Source of the DNA: Variovorax sp. OV329
GTDB lineage: Bacteria; Pseudomonadota; Gammaproteobacteria; Burkholderiales; Burkholderiaceae_C
Reading direction: 5' to 3'
Length of the DNA stretch: 62,736 nucleotides
Assembly (NCBI RefSeq): GCF_900114785.1
Contig: NZ_FOUG01000026.1
Coordinates: 1 to 62,736, forward strand
Numbering within the stretch: the stretch's first letter is position 1; every line of letters begins with the position of its first letter. Made by a program: the position numbers and the translations under genes. Positions 43,526-53,265 of this stretch are shown piece after piece. Below the pieces are notes generated by a model. The model searched no databases and was not told the origin of the DNA. It saw nothing but the letters and a program-made list of their open reading frames with translations.

Positions 43526-46186
43526 ATGCAAGGCGCCAGGCTGCTGCCCAGCACCAAGTTCTCGCCACCAAGGACGGGTGCCCGGTCGGTGCTGCGACAA
43601 CACCTGCTGTACCGGCTGCAGCAGAGCCGCCAGTGCCGGCTGGTCCTCGTCACCGGCGGGGCGGGCTACGGCAAGACAACCTTGCTCGCGCAGCGGCGCA
43701 AGGAACTGCTGAAGGCCGGCGAACAGGTCGCGTGGCTGTCGCTGGTGGCCGAGGACGGGCAGCTCGTGCCCTTCTGCGCGAGCCTCATCGGCGCATTGCG
43801 GAAAGCGGGCGTGCCGATCGAGCAGGAGCTTCCCTACCCGGCCGGCGCCGACCGCGGCAGCTCGCCCGAGCCCGTGGCGTGGGCGATGGTCAATGCGCTG
43901 GCCAAGGTCCAGCAAGACGTGCACCTGATGATCGACGACTTCCACCACGTCGACGATTCGCAGGTCAACAAGCTGCTGCAGACGCTGGTCGACTGCGCCC
44001 CGGACCGGCTCTACTTGGTTCTGGCGTCGCGCGCCACGCCCGGCCTTCTGCTGGGGCGGCTGCGCGCGAGCGGCGAGCTGGCCGAGATCGACTGCGCGGA
44101 CCTGAGTTTCGACTTCCACGAGAGCCTGTCCTTCCTCAAGGAGAACCTCGACGCGGCGATCGACGCCGATGGCGCGCACTGGATGCACGCGCTCACCGAT
44201 GGCTGGCCAATTGGGCTGCAACTGATGACGATCGCGTTCAAGGCGGATCCGAACGCACGCACGCGGCTGCGCCGGTTGATGCCCCGGACAGCCGACCTGC
44301 GCGCCTACCTGCTGGAAGACGTCATCGCCCACCTGCCTTCCGAGCTGCTGGGCTTCCTGGAACGCATCTCGATCCTGCGCAGGTTCAATGCCGACCTGGC
44401 CGCCATGGTCACCGAAACGCCCGACGCGGCCGCGCTGATCGCGCAGGCCGAGCGCCGGAACTTGTTCGTCTTTGCCGTCGATTCTGACGACGGCTACTCA
44501 TGGTTCCGCCTTCACCCGCTGTTCGCCGAGTTCCTCTGCGAACGCCTGGCGCCTCGCGAGTCAGCCCGCCTCTCCCTTCGCGCCAGCGCCTGGTTCGCCG
44601 AGCGCGAGTTGCTGGCCGAAGGCATCCGCTACGCCCTGCTGGGCGAGGAACCGGAGGGCGCGCTCAGGCTCATCGAGCGCAGCGCACCCCGGACGCTCGA
44701 CCTGAGCCACCTGGGCGCCTTCCTGCGCTGCTTCGATCGCCTGCCGGCCGGCACCGCACTGCGGCACCCTGGCGTGCTGGTGACCGCCTGCTGCACCTTC
44801 GTGCTGGGCGGCCGCTACGACGACGCGCAGCGTTGGCTCGACCAGATTCCACCGGGGCAGGCCGATGCGCAGATGCAGGCACAGATCGGCGTGCTGAGAG
44901 CCATGATCGCCAGCAGCCGGGAAGACACCGAGGAGATGTGGAAGTGGATCGCACCATGGGCCGACTACCCCTTCTCGGATCCATTCTTCTCGCACGTGCG
45001 TACCGCGATGATCGTCGCCTGCCATGGTGTCGCCGGCCGGCACCTGGAGGCCCGGCGCCACTACGAATCGGCGGTGGCACGAATCACGCGCACCAGCGAC
45101 GACGAAATGGCCATCCTGGCCACGCTGCACCTGGCACATTCCGCGCTCCGTCAGGGCGACATACCGCGGGCGCAACAGACTGCGGCCGAATGCCTCGCGC
45201 GCGCCGAGCAGCGATTCGGACGGCGCTCGATCAGCGCTAACGGCTGCGCCGCGGTGCTGGCCGACGTGCTCTACGAGTCCAACCGCGTCGACCAGGCGCG
45301 CGAGGCCCTGGCCAACCGGCTCGACATGCTGCAATCCGCGTCGCGCCATGCGGCCGCGCACGCGATGCTCTGCCATGCCAAGCTCCTGGAGGTCGAAGAC
45401 AGCCCGCAGGCCGCGCTCCTGGCCCTGGCGCAGGAAGAGGCACGCATCCGCCAGGCAGGCACCGACCGGGCACTCGCCAACGTATTGGCCGAGCATGCGC
45501 GCATCGGGCTCGCTCAGGGCGACGTGGACCGCGCGATCCAGCTGGCGACCGAGCTCGACGAGCTCGCGGCGAAGCATCGGGATGCCAGCGGCTTGCTCTC
45601 GCAAGTTCCGGTCATGGCCGCACTGGTGCATGCGAGGATCGCCCTGGCCACCGGCAAGCCAGTGCTCGCGCTGGGAGAGCTCGAACGGGTCGCCCGCCAC
45701 GCAACAGCGCACGGATGCTCGCGTCTCCTGGTTACCGCCGAACTGCTCGCCGCACTGGCACTCGACGCCCTGGGGCGTGCCGACGAATCCCTGCCGCGCT
45801 GGCACGCCGCGTTGGCGCTTTCGCAGCGGCGCGGCCTGCTGCGGACGGTGATCGACGAAGGCGCCGAGGTAGGCGCTGCGCTGGTCCGTCTCGAGCCGCC
45901 GGCGGATGAGAGGTTGTGCGAGTACCTCGTGCAGCTGAGCGATGCCTTCGCCGTGCGCGAGCAGGCGAATGACGACCCGCGCAGCCCCCCGGAGGGCACG
46001 AAGCTGACGCGGCGCGAGGGCGAGATCCTGGAGTTGCTCGCACAGATGATGTCAAACAAGCGGATCGCACTCACGCTGGACATCACCTACGAGTCCGTCA
46101 AGTGGAACCTGAAGAACATCTTTCGCAAGCTCGGCGTATCTACCCGCTACGACGCGGTCACGCGGGCGCGCAGGCTGCAGGCCTGA
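43526..46186 (+). CDS. LuxR-family LAL (MalT-like) ATP-dependent regulator 2
   Basis: This 886-residue regulator has the typical start LLPSTKFSPPRTG, Walker A GGAGYGKTT near 43-51, a long helical middle and a C-terminal LuxR helix-turn-helix (TRREGEILELLAQMMSNKRIALTLDITYESVKWNLKNIFRKLGV). An alternative ATG at 43499 overlaps the aldehyde dehydrogenase stop and would add 9 residues. I prefer 43526 because AGG lies at a suitable distance upstream. It sits within the plus-strand operon from the aldehyde dehydrogenase to the SDR. It is probably the activator of this operon and may respond to a pathway intermediate. Confidence 0.88.
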   Translation: MQGARLLPSTKFSPPRTGARSVLRQHLLYRLQQSRQCRLVLVTGGAGYGKTTLLAQRRKELLKAGEQVAWLSLVAEDGQLVPFCASLIGALRKAGVPIEQELPYPAGADRGSSPEPVAWAMVNALAKVQQDVHLMIDDFHHVDDSQVNKLLQTLVDCAPDRLYLVLASRATPGLLLGRLRASGELAEIDCADLSFDFHESLSFLKENLDAAIDADGAHWMHALTDGWPIGLQLMTIAFKADPNARTRLRRLMPRTADLRAYLLEDVIAHLPSELLGFLERISILRRFNADLAAMVTETPDAAALIAQAERRNLFVFAVDSDDGYSWFRLHPLFAEFLCERLAPRESARLSLRASAWFAERELLAEGIRYALLGEEPEGALRLIERSAPRTLDLSHLGAFLRCFDRLPAGTALRHPGVLVTACCTFVLGGRYDDAQRWLDQIPPGQADAQMQAQIGVLRAMIASSREDTEEMWKWIAPWADYPFSDPFFSHVRTAMIVACHGVAGRHLEARRHYESAVARITRTSDDEMAILATLHLAHSALRQGDIPRAQQTAAECLARAEQRFGRRSISANGCAAVLADVLYESNRVDQAREALANRLDMLQSASRHAAAHAMLCHAKLLEVEDSPQAALLALAQEEARIRQAGTDRALANVLAEHARIGLAQGDVDRAIQLATELDELAAKHRDASGLLSQVPVMAALVHARIALATGKPVLALGELERVARHATAHGCSRLLVTAELLAALALDALGRADESLPRWHAALALSQRRGLLRTVIDEGAEVGAALVRLEPPADERLCEYLVQLSDAFAVREQANDDPRSPPEGTKLTRREGEILELLAQMMSNKRIALTLDITYESVKWNLKNIFRKLGVSTRYDAVTRARRLQA

Positions 46187-46240
46187 CCCGCCTGCAGCCT
46201 CCCTCTTCCCTTTTCATTGAATCCCACAGGAGATAGACCC

Positions 46241-47428
46241 ATGACACAAGCAGTCGTCGTTGCCGGAGTCGGCATGATCAGCTTCAGGAAGCCTGGCGCC
46301 AGTGCCAGTTACATCGAGATGGGGGCGCAGGCCGCCCGCCTCGCGCTCGACGATGCGGGCATCGGCTACGACCTGGTCCAACAGGCCTATGTCGGTTACG
46401 TGTACGGCGATTCAACCAGCGGCCAGTCAGCCCTGTACGAAGTGGGCCTGTCGGGCATACCGATCGTCAACGTCAACAACAACTGCTCGACAGGCTCGAC
46501 GGCGTTGTTCCTGGCACGCCAGGCGGTGCAAAGCGGCGCAGTCGACTGTGCGCTGGCACTGGGCTTCGAGCAGATGCAGCCGGGTGCGCTCGGCAACATG
46601 TACAACGACCGCCCCGCCGCCATGGGCAACTGCTTTGGAGTCGCGGACATCCTCGCCCACGACGTGCCGGACATGCCCATGGCGATCCGCATGTTCGGCG
46701 GCGCCGGCCGCGAACACATGCAGAAGTACGGCACCCAGCTGGAGACCTTTGCCGCCATCCGTGCGAAGGCCAGCCGGCACGCTGCCAACAACCCGCTGGC
46801 CCTCTTTCGCAAGGAAGTCACGGTGGATGACGTGATGAACGACGTGCAGATCTGGCCCGACGTGATGACGCGCCTGATGGCTTGCCCTCCGACCTGCGGA
46901 GGAGCGGCCGCCATCATCGTCTCGGAACGCTTCGCCAAGAAGCATGGCCTGCGCACCGACGTGTGCATCCTGGGCCAGGCCATGACCACCGACGCCGTGA
47001 GTTCCTTCGAGCCACCCTCGATGATCAGGATGGTGGGCTTCGACATGGCGAAGGCGGCCGCGCAACAGGTGTATGAGCAGGCCGGCGTCGGCCCCGTGGA
47101 CATCCGCGTGTGCGAGCTGCACGACTGCTTCGCGCACAACGAGCTGCTCACCTACGAAGCGCTGGGCTTCTGCCCCGAAGGCGGCGCCGAGCAGTTCGTC
47201 ATGGATGGCGACAACACCTATGGCGGCCAGGTCGTGACCAATCCCTCGGGCGGCCTCTTGTCCAAGGGCCACCCGCTGGGAGCCACCGGCCTGGCTCAGT
47301 GCTACGAACTGACCCATCAGTTGCGTGGCACGGCCGAAGCGCGGCAAGTGAAAGGCGCCGAGCTGGCCCTCCAGCACAACCTGGGCCTGGGCGGCGCCTG
47401 CGTGGTCACGCTGTACGGCCGCGCGTGA
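46241..47428 (+). CDS. SCP-x-type thiolase, copy 2
   Basis: This 395-residue paralogue of the thiolase at 17.9 kb has long identical stretches, for example around NVNNNCSTGSTALFLAR with the nucleophile Cys, CELHDCFAHNELLTYE, GHPLGATGLAQCYE and GGACVVTLYG. It differs mainly in residues 90-130, which form part of the substrate pocket in thiolases. The start at 46241 follows AGGAG. Together with the SDR that follows, it is a second copy of the final steps of the cycle, perhaps for a different chain length. Confidence 0.9.
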   Translation: MTQAVVVAGVGMISFRKPGASASYIEMGAQAARLALDDAGIGYDLVQQAYVGYVYGDSTSGQSALYEVGLSGIPIVNVNNNCSTGSTALFLARQAVQSGAVDCALALGFEQMQPGALGNMYNDRPAAMGNCFGVADILAHDVPDMPMAIRMFGGAGREHMQKYGTQLETFAAIRAKASRHAANNPLALFRKEVTVDDVMNDVQIWPDVMTRLMACPPTCGGAAAIIVSERFAKKHGLRTDVCILGQAMTTDAVSSFEPPSMIRMVGFDMAKAAAQQVYEQAGVGPVDIRVCELHDCFAHNELLTYEALGFCPEGGAEQFVMDGDNTYGGQVVTNPSGGLLSKGHPLGATGLAQCYELTHQLRGTAEARQVKGAELALQHNLGLGGACVVTLYGRA

Positions 47429-47468
47429 TCCCCCTCCTTTTCTCTTTTTCCATTCCCAATACAAGCAC

Positions 47469-48299
47469 ATGACCAAGCTCACTGGAAAGACCGCACTCGT
47501 CACCGGCTCTGGCCGAGGCATCGGCCGCGCTCTGGCCCTCAAGCTCGCCGCCGAAGGCGCGCGAGTCGTCGTCAACGACCTGGACGCCGAACCGGCCCAC
47601 GCAGTGGTCGAGACCATCCGCGGCCAAGGCGGCGAAGCCGTCGCCTGCCCCGGCAGCGTGACCGCACCCGACTTTGCCGAGCGCTTCGTCAAGACCGCCG
47701 TCGACCGCTTCCAGGGCATCGACATCGTCGTCAACAACGCCGGCTACACCTGGGACAACGTGATCCAGAAGATGAGCGACGAGCAGTGGGACGCCATCCT
47801 CGATTGCCACCTGAAGGCGCCCTTCCGCATCCTGCGTGCCGCCTATCCGGTGATCAGCGCCGCGGCCAAGGCCGAGGCGGCGCAGGGCAAGGAAGTATTC
47901 CGCAAGGTGGTCAACATCTCGTCGATTGCCGCCGGCGGCAACGTGGGCCAGGCCAACTACTCGTCGGCAAAGGCGGGCCTGATGGGCATGACCAAGACGC
48001 TGTCGCGCGAATGGGGGCGCCTGAAGATCAATGTGAACGCTGTCGCCTTCGGCCACATCGAGACGCGCCTGACTCAGGCCCTGGCCGGCACGGACAGCAA
48101 GACGGTGAGCATCGAGGGCCGCGAGATCAAGGTGGGCATCCAGCAGTCCATGATCGACGCCAGCAAACACACGATCCCGCTGGGCCGCCCGGGCACACCG
48201 GAAGAAGCAGCTGATGCGGTCTACCTGTTCTGCGCGCCCGAATCCAACTACGTGTCGGGCCAAGTCCTCGTTTGTGGCGGTGGTTTCGGAAACGTCTGA
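47469..48299 (+). CDS. SDR-family (3R)-hydroxyacyl-CoA dehydrogenase, copy 2
   Basis: This 276-residue short-chain dehydrogenase is a close paralogue of the one at 20.0 kb and has the same length. It has TGSGRGIG, NNAGYTWDNVIQKMSDEQWDAILDCHLKAPFR and the catalytic Tyr and Lys in YSSAK. Differences gather at the loop after the Ser of the active site (SIAAGGNVG instead of STSGTGGTAG) and the region near 200-240. It follows the thiolase by 40 bp and is the last gene of this operon. It would give the 3-ketoacyl-CoA for thiolysis. Confidence 0.9.
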   Translation: MTKLTGKTALVTGSGRGIGRALALKLAAEGARVVVNDLDAEPAHAVVETIRGQGGEAVACPGSVTAPDFAERFVKTAVDRFQGIDIVVNNAGYTWDNVIQKMSDEQWDAILDCHLKAPFRILRAAYPVISAAAKAEAAQGKEVFRKVVNISSIAAGGNVGQANYSSAKAGLMGMTKTLSREWGRLKINVNAVAFGHIETRLTQALAGTDSKTVSIEGREIKVGIQQSMIDASKHTIPLGRPGTPEEAADAVYLFCAPESNYVSGQVLVCGGGFGNV

Positions 48300-48667
48300 G
48301 TGGCGAAGCGAAGGGCCGGATCAGACTGGTAGCAGCCAGTCGATTTCCGCCGGCGAGCGTCGGAGGCCGCGGATAGCTGACGTTCGCGCTTTTATGCGCG
48401 ACCGGCTGGTCTACTTGGAAACTTGACCTTCGCTGTCCAGTGCTGCCAACGACCAGGGCCACGACGTTTTGAATGGCTGTTTCCCAACGTCGCGAAATGG
48501 CGTTCAGGGCCCGTTGCTGTCCCTCATGCTCAAGAGCCGTTCGACCGGTGTGCCTCTTAGAACAGACTTTCGTCGCATGCCGTCGGATGTGACCTTTGCA
48601 ACCGAGGGCCGAAAGGCGACGGCACTACTGCGCATCCAGGCCATGGAGCCCGATCAAACAAGCAGCG
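48300..48667. other. Non-coding gap between the catabolic cluster and the ccm genes
   Basis: These 368 bp lie between convergent genes and hold no supportable gene. A small hairpin CGCGC-TTTTAT-GCGCG is at 48385-48400. Composition seems lower in GC than the flanking genes. It may hold the terminators of both operons or a decayed sequence; nothing recognisable was found. Confidence 0.5.
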
Positions 48668-49870
48668 TCACTTTTCTTGTTCGCTCGCGAGTAAGGAAAT
48701 ACCGTCTTGACCGAGGGTGACGTCGCGCACGACCCCGTACAGATCGCCAGGTTGCGACGCCGCTTGGCCGGACGCGCTCACTCGCACCTCCACGATCACT
48801 GACGAGAAGCGTGACAAGGGCCGTTCTGGCGTCATCGCCACGCTGTCGTCGAGAACGAAGCGCGCTGGAAGGTCCTTGGCCGAAAGGCGCAGCACTGCCA
48901 CTGGCATGGGCCCGGCCGATGTCGCCCGCGCCAGGACGAAAACGGTGGCCTGCGGCGCAACCCGGTTGCGCAGTTCCGGCGCAATCGATACGGTGCCACT
49001 GATGTGCGCCGCGGGGCTGGGTCGGCTCGGCGCCGGTGGTGCGTCCAGGTGCGCCAGGTTGGCCTCGATGCTGCGCCGCGCTTCGGAGTCTGGCGGCATC
49101 AACTCGCGCACGGCTTGCCAGCGGGCGCGCGCCAAGGCCGCATCGCCGCGCTGATAGGCCGCCATTCCGGCCAAGGCCAGTGCCTTGGGATGTTGGGAGT
49201 CGACGGCCAGTGCGGCGTCGATGGCCTCCTGCGCCGGCCCACCCAGGTCGCCCTTGCGGGCCGAGCCAAGCGCATCCGCGTAGTCGGCAAGCAGTTGCGG
49301 CTGGCCTGGCGCCAGCTCAATCGCCTTGCGGTAGGCCAGTACTGCATCGTCGTAGCGTTGCAGGACCTCGTAGGAGCGCGCCAGCATGGTCCAGCCTTCC
49401 ACGTCGGCAGGCTGCGCCTGCAGGCGCGCGGCCAGCGCCGCCACCAGCTGTTGCAGATCCTGGCCCGCGCGCTCATGCGAGCCGGCCGGGGCGGCCGCCA
49501 GTGCAGCCGCAGCCCGCGGATCACCCACCTGTTGATAGAGCAGCAGCGCCGCCGCCGGCAGCGCGAGGCTCAAGACAAGGGCCACGCCCCAGCCCATCCA
49601 GGGCTTTTCCGGCCTTGTGGGAGCCGAAGGCCGAGACGCTTCATCGAGCAACTGGCGCTGCAGGTCATCGACGGCCTGCGCCCGGTCTGCGGGGTCCAAG
49701 GCCTGCGCATCCTGGTCGTGCGCGAGTTGCGCCAACTGTTCGGCGTAGACGCGGCGCGCGAGCGCCTGTTGCGTCGTGCCGATCGCGTCGTGGGCTTTGA
49801 AGAGCGGCGCCAGCACCAGCGCGAGCGCCAGCGCGATGAGTACAACGACCGTTAGCCACAGGGCAGTCAC
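48668..49870 (-). CDS. ccmI: Cytochrome c biogenesis protein CcmI
   Basis: This 400-residue protein has two N-terminal membrane segments (about 5-25 and 90-112), then a TPR-containing periplasmic domain (repeat near AWTMLARSYEVLQRYDDAVLAYRKA-type sequence at about 160-240) and a C-terminal beta-rich domain with ISGTVSIAPELRNRVAPQATVFVLAR. CcmI binds apocytochrome c and hands it to CcmFH. The GTG at 49870 overlaps the ccmH stop by 4 bp. It is the last gene of the nap-ccm run. Confidence 0.9.
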   Translation of the reverse strand: MTALWLTVVVLIALALALVLAPLFKAHDAIGTTQQALARRVYAEQLAQLAHDQDAQALDPADRAQAVDDLQRQLLDEASRPSAPTRPEKPWMGWGVALVLSLALPAAALLLYQQVGDPRAAAALAAAPAGSHERAGQDLQQLVAALAARLQAQPADVEGWTMLARSYEVLQRYDDAVLAYRKAIELAPGQPQLLADYADALGSARKGDLGGPAQEAIDAALAVDSQHPKALALAGMAAYQRGDAALARARWQAVRELMPPDSEARRSIEANLAHLDAPPAPSRPSPAAHISGTVSIAPELRNRVAPQATVFVLARATSAGPMPVAVLRLSAKDLPARFVLDDSVAMTPERPLSRFSSVIVEVRVSASGQAASQPGDLYGVVRDVTLGQDGISLLASEQEK

Positions 49871-50304
49871 GGCGAGTCGCCCTTCAGCAAGGCCGCGGCG
49901 CGCGAACGCTCGGCGGGTGTCAAGGGCTGAGGCGCTGCGCGTTGACGCCGCCGCACGATGCGAGCGAGCACGGCCAGGCCCAGCAGCAAGAGCGCGAAGG
50001 GCCCGAGCCACAACAGCCAAGTCGAGGGCCTGAAGGGCGGGTCGTAGCGCACGAAGGCGCCATAGCGCTCCTCGAAGTAGTCGCGGATCTGGGCCTCGCT
50101 GCGCCCGGCGGCCAGCTGCTCGTGAATCTGCCTGCGCATGTCGAGCGCCAGCGGCGCGTTCGATTCGGCCAGGGTCTGGTTCTGGCAGACCATGCAGCGC
50201 AGGCTGGTGGCCAGCGCGACCTCGCGTTCTTCCAGCCCCGGTGCGGCCTGCACCCGCCCCAATGCCGCGAGCAAGGCCAGCAGCAGGAGCCAGCGGTGCG
50301 TCAT
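49867..50304 (-). CDS. ccmH: Cytochrome c maturation thiol protein CcmH
   Basis: This 145-residue membrane-anchored periplasmic protein has a signal peptide (1-20), the redox motif LRCMVCQNQTLAESNA with the pair CxxC, and a membrane segment near 105-125. It keeps the haem-binding Cys of apocytochromes reduced for haem ligation by CcmF. Overlaps with ccmG and ccmI are 4 bp each. It corresponds to the N-terminal half of the longer E. coli CcmH; the other half is CcmI here. Confidence 0.93.
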   Translation of the reverse strand: MTHRWLLLLALLAALGRVQAAPGLEEREVALATSLRCMVCQNQTLAESNAPLALDMRRQIHEQLAAGRSEAQIRDYFEERYGAFVRYDPPFRPSTWLLWLGPFALLLLGLAVLARIVRRRQRAAPQPLTPAERSRAAALLKGDSP

Positions 50305-50819
50305 TGCAGGCTCCGAACCAGCGGCAGCAGCTCGCTCTGCCAGATCGCTGCTGTCACCGGCCCGGGATGGCGCAAGCGGATGAGGCCCTCGCGATCGATC
50401 ACGAAAGTCTCGGGCACGCCGTAGACGCCGTAGTCGATGCCGACGCGACCGTCGTTATCGACGGCCGAAGCGCGGTAGGGATTGCCGTGCCGGCGCAGCA
50501 TGCTGCGTGCGGCTTCGTCCTGGTCCTTGTAGTTCAGGCCGTACAGCGCGACGCCGTCGCGGCGCGCGGCGTCCTGCAGCACCGGCAGTTCCTCGCGGCA
50601 GGGCGCGCACCAGGAGGCCCACACGTTGAGCAGCCAAACCTGCCCGCGCAACGCGTCGGTCTGCAGGTGCCGCTGCGGGTCTTCCAGCAGTGGCAGGTCG
50701 ATGGCGGGGGCCGGCTTGCCGACCAGCGCCGAGGGCAGCCGACGCGGATCCCGGCTCAGCCCGGCCGCCAGCAGGATGGCCAGCACCAGGAAGATCGCCA
50801 GCGGCAGCTTGAAGCGCAT
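50301..50819 (-). CDS. ccmG: Thiol:disulfide oxidoreductase CcmG/DsbE
   Basis: This 172-residue thioredoxin-like protein is anchored by an N-terminal segment (about 3-21). The active site is WASWCAPCREELP. The region GVYGVPETFVIDREG holds the cis-Pro typical of DsbE. It delivers electrons to CcmH and apocytochrome c in the periplasm. It overlaps ccmF by one base and ccmH by four. Confidence 0.94.
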   Translation of the reverse strand: MRFKLPLAIFLVLAILLAAGLSRDPRRLPSALVGKPAPAIDLPLLEDPQRHLQTDALRGQVWLLNVWASWCAPCREELPVLQDAARRDGVALYGLNYKDQDEAARSMLRRHGNPYRASAVDNDGRVGIDYGVYGVPETFVIDREGLIRLRHPGPVTAAIWQSELLPLVRSLQ

Positions 50820-52822
50820 CAGGTGCCCTCCCGCGGCATCGCTTGCAATGCAGCGGCCGGCCCGGACGCGGCGCGTGGCGCGCGCGACAGCCGATAGCGG
50901 CGATCGGTGGCGGCCAGCATGCCACCCAGCGCCATCAGGAGGCAGCCGGCCCAGATCCAGGCCATGTACGGCTTCACATGCAGGCGCATGGTCCAGGCAC
51001 CATCGCCCGCAGGCTCGCCCAGCGCGACGAAGAGATCGCGCGTTACGCTCACGTCGATCGCGGCCTGCGTGAGTGGCATCTGCTGGGCCCGGTAGCTACG
51101 CTTTTCCGGATGCAGCGTCACGACCTCGCGCCCGGCCCGGCTCACCACCACGCTGGCGCGCTGGGCGTCGTAGTTCGGGCCGCGAACCGGCCCGATGCTC
51201 GCAAAGCGGAAGTCATGGCCGGCCAGGGACACCGTCTCGCCCACGCGCACGCTCAGCTCGCGCTTGCTCTCGAAGCCGTCGGCCAGCGTCGCGCCGAAGA
51301 TGAACACGCCGACGCCGGCGTGGGCAAGCAGCATGCCCCACCAGCCGCGTGGCTGGCGGCGCGCCCTGGTGCGCCAGTCGCCCGGGCCCTCGCGCAGGCG
51401 CTGCCAGGCGTGCAGGCCAGCACTGCCGAGCGCCCAGCCGGCCAGCAGCAGGGCGAAGGTAGAGACCGGCGACCAGGCACGCTGCTCGGCCGGCAGGGCG
51501 AAGGGCCACAGCACGGCGGCCCCGCCCGCCACCGCCAGCGCCCAGCGCAGGCGCCGGGCCAGTTCGGGAAGCTGGGCGTTCTTCCATCGCGCCATGGGCC
51601 CCACGCCCATGAGGAAAATGGCGGGCGCCATCAGCGGCACGAACACGGCTTCGAAGTACGGCGGCCCGACCGAGATCTTCTCGCCGCGCAACACATCCAG
51701 CGCGAGTGGGTAGAGGGTGCCGAGCAGCACCGACATGGCCGCGGCGGTGAGCACCACGTTGTTGGCCAGGAGCAGCGATTCGCGCGAAAGCAGGCCGAAG
51801 CTGCCGCCCAGCCCGATGCGCGGCGCGCGCCAGCCGAAGAGCAGCAGCGAGCCGCCCACCACCGCCACCATGAAGGCCAGGATAAACAGGCCCCGGCCCG
51901 GATCGACCGCGAAGGCGTGCACCGAGGTCAGCACGCCCGAGCGGACCAGGAAGGTGCCAAGCAGGCTTAGCGAAAAGGTAAGGATGGCCAGCAGCACTGA
52001 CCAGCTGCGAAAAGCACCGCGCTTCTCGGTGACGGCCAGGGAATGCAGCAGCGCGGTGCCGGCCAGCCAGGGCATGAAGGAGGCGTTCTCCACCGGGTCC
52101 CAGAACCACCAGCCGCCCCAGCCGAGCACGTAGTAGGCCCAGGCGCTGCCCAGCAGGATGCCCAGCGTCAGGAACGTCCAGGCAGCCGCCGTCCACGGGC
52201 GCGACCAGCGCGCCCAGGCGGCATTCAGCTCGCCCGAGAGCAGCGCCGCGATGGCAAAGGCAAAGGCCACCGAGAAGCCCACGTAGCCCATGTAGAGCAT
52301 GGGCGGATGGATCACCATGCCCGGGTCCTGCAGCAGCGGGTTGAGGTCGCGCCCTTCCAGTGCCGGGGGCATCAGGCGCGCGAAGGGGTTCGACAGGAAC
52401 AGGATGAAGAGCAGGAAGCCCACGCTGAGCCATCCCATCACCGCCAGCACCCGCGCCACGAAGGCCGGCGGCAGTTGCCGGCTGAATCGCGCCACCGCCA
52501 GCGTCCAGCCCGACAGCATGCACAGCCACAGCAGCATGGAGCCTTCGTGCCCGCCCCACACCGCCGCAAAGCGGTAGGCGGTGGGCAGCTCGGTGTGCGA
52601 GTTGGAGGCCACGTAGAGCACCGAGAAGTCGTTTTGCAGGAAAGACGTCGCCAGGCAGGCGAAGGCCAGCAGGGCCATGGCGAACTGGCCGATGGCGGCC
52701 GGGCGCGCCACCGCCATCCAGCCGGCCACGCCCCAGTGCGCACCGGCCAGCGGCAGGCTGCCCTGCACCAGCGCCAGCAGCAGCGCCAGCACCAGCGCGA
52801 ACACGCCCAGCTCCGGGATCAT
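50819..52822 (-). CDS. ccmF: Haem lyase subunit CcmF
   Basis: This 667-residue integral membrane protein has the WWD domain typical of haem handling (GWGGWWFWDPVENASFMPWLAG near 230-250) and many membrane segments. Conserved His residues flank it, for example in VIHPPMLYMGYVG. CcmF joins haem from holo-CcmE to apocytochrome c, with CcmH and CcmI. The length is close to that of E. coli CcmF (647). Confidence 0.94.
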   Translation of the reverse strand: MIPELGVFALVLALLLALVQGSLPLAGAHWGVAGWMAVARPAAIGQFAMALLAFACLATSFLQNDFSVLYVASNSHTELPTAYRFAAVWGGHEGSMLLWLCMLSGWTLAVARFSRQLPPAFVARVLAVMGWLSVGFLLFILFLSNPFARLMPPALEGRDLNPLLQDPGMVIHPPMLYMGYVGFSVAFAFAIAALLSGELNAAWARWSRPWTAAAWTFLTLGILLGSAWAYYVLGWGGWWFWDPVENASFMPWLAGTALLHSLAVTEKRGAFRSWSVLLAILTFSLSLLGTFLVRSGVLTSVHAFAVDPGRGLFILAFMVAVVGGSLLLFGWRAPRIGLGGSFGLLSRESLLLANNVVLTAAAMSVLLGTLYPLALDVLRGEKISVGPPYFEAVFVPLMAPAIFLMGVGPMARWKNAQLPELARRLRWALAVAGGAAVLWPFALPAEQRAWSPVSTFALLLAGWALGSAGLHAWQRLREGPGDWRTRARRQPRGWWGMLLAHAGVGVFIFGATLADGFESKRELSVRVGETVSLAGHDFRFASIGPVRGPNYDAQRASVVVSRAGREVVTLHPEKRSYRAQQMPLTQAAIDVSVTRDLFVALGEPAGDGAWTMRLHVKPYMAWIWAGCLLMALGGMLAATDRRYRLSRAPRAASGPAAALQAMPREGT

Positions 52823-53265
52823 TGCGGACCCCCCGGTGCGGACGGACGGGCCTGTTCCAGCGCCGCTGCGGCCTCGGGCGGCATGTAGTTCTCGTCGTGC
52901 TTGGCCAGCACCTGGCTGGCCATGAAACTGCCGTCGTCCTGCAGGCGGCCCGATACCACCACGCCCTTGCCTTCGCGAAACAGGTCGGGCAGCAGGCCGC
53001 GGTAGTGCACCGGCACCCGCTGCGCCCGGTCGGTCACCACGAAGCTCAGCGCCAGGCCGTCCGCGGCCTTGTGCAACGACCCTTCCTCCACCAGCCCGCC
53101 CAGCCGGAAGGCGCCGGCACGTGGCGCGGCATGGCCCACCACCTGGGTCGGCGTGAAGAAGAACACCAGATTCGACTGCAGTGCATCGAGCACCAGCCAG
53201 GTCGCGGCGCCCAGCGCCATCAATCCTGCGGCGACGAAGGCCAAGCGGCGGTTCCTAGGCTTCAT
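52819..53265 (-). CDS. ccmE: Haem chaperone CcmE
   Basis: This 148-residue protein has an N-terminal membrane anchor and the OB-fold core with VVGHAAPRAGAFRLGGLVEEGSL. The haem-binding motif is AKHDENYMPPE, in which the His forms a covalent bond to haem. It carries haem from CcmC to CcmF in the periplasm. The start overlaps the end of ccmD by 11 bp. Confidence 0.94.
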   Translation of the reverse strand: MKPRNRRLAFVAAGLMALGAATWLVLDALQSNLVFFFTPTQVVGHAAPRAGAFRLGGLVEEGSLHKAADGLALSFVVTDRAQRVPVHYRGLLPDLFREGKGVVVSGRLQDDGSFMASQVLAKHDENYMPPEAAAALEQARPSAPGGPQ

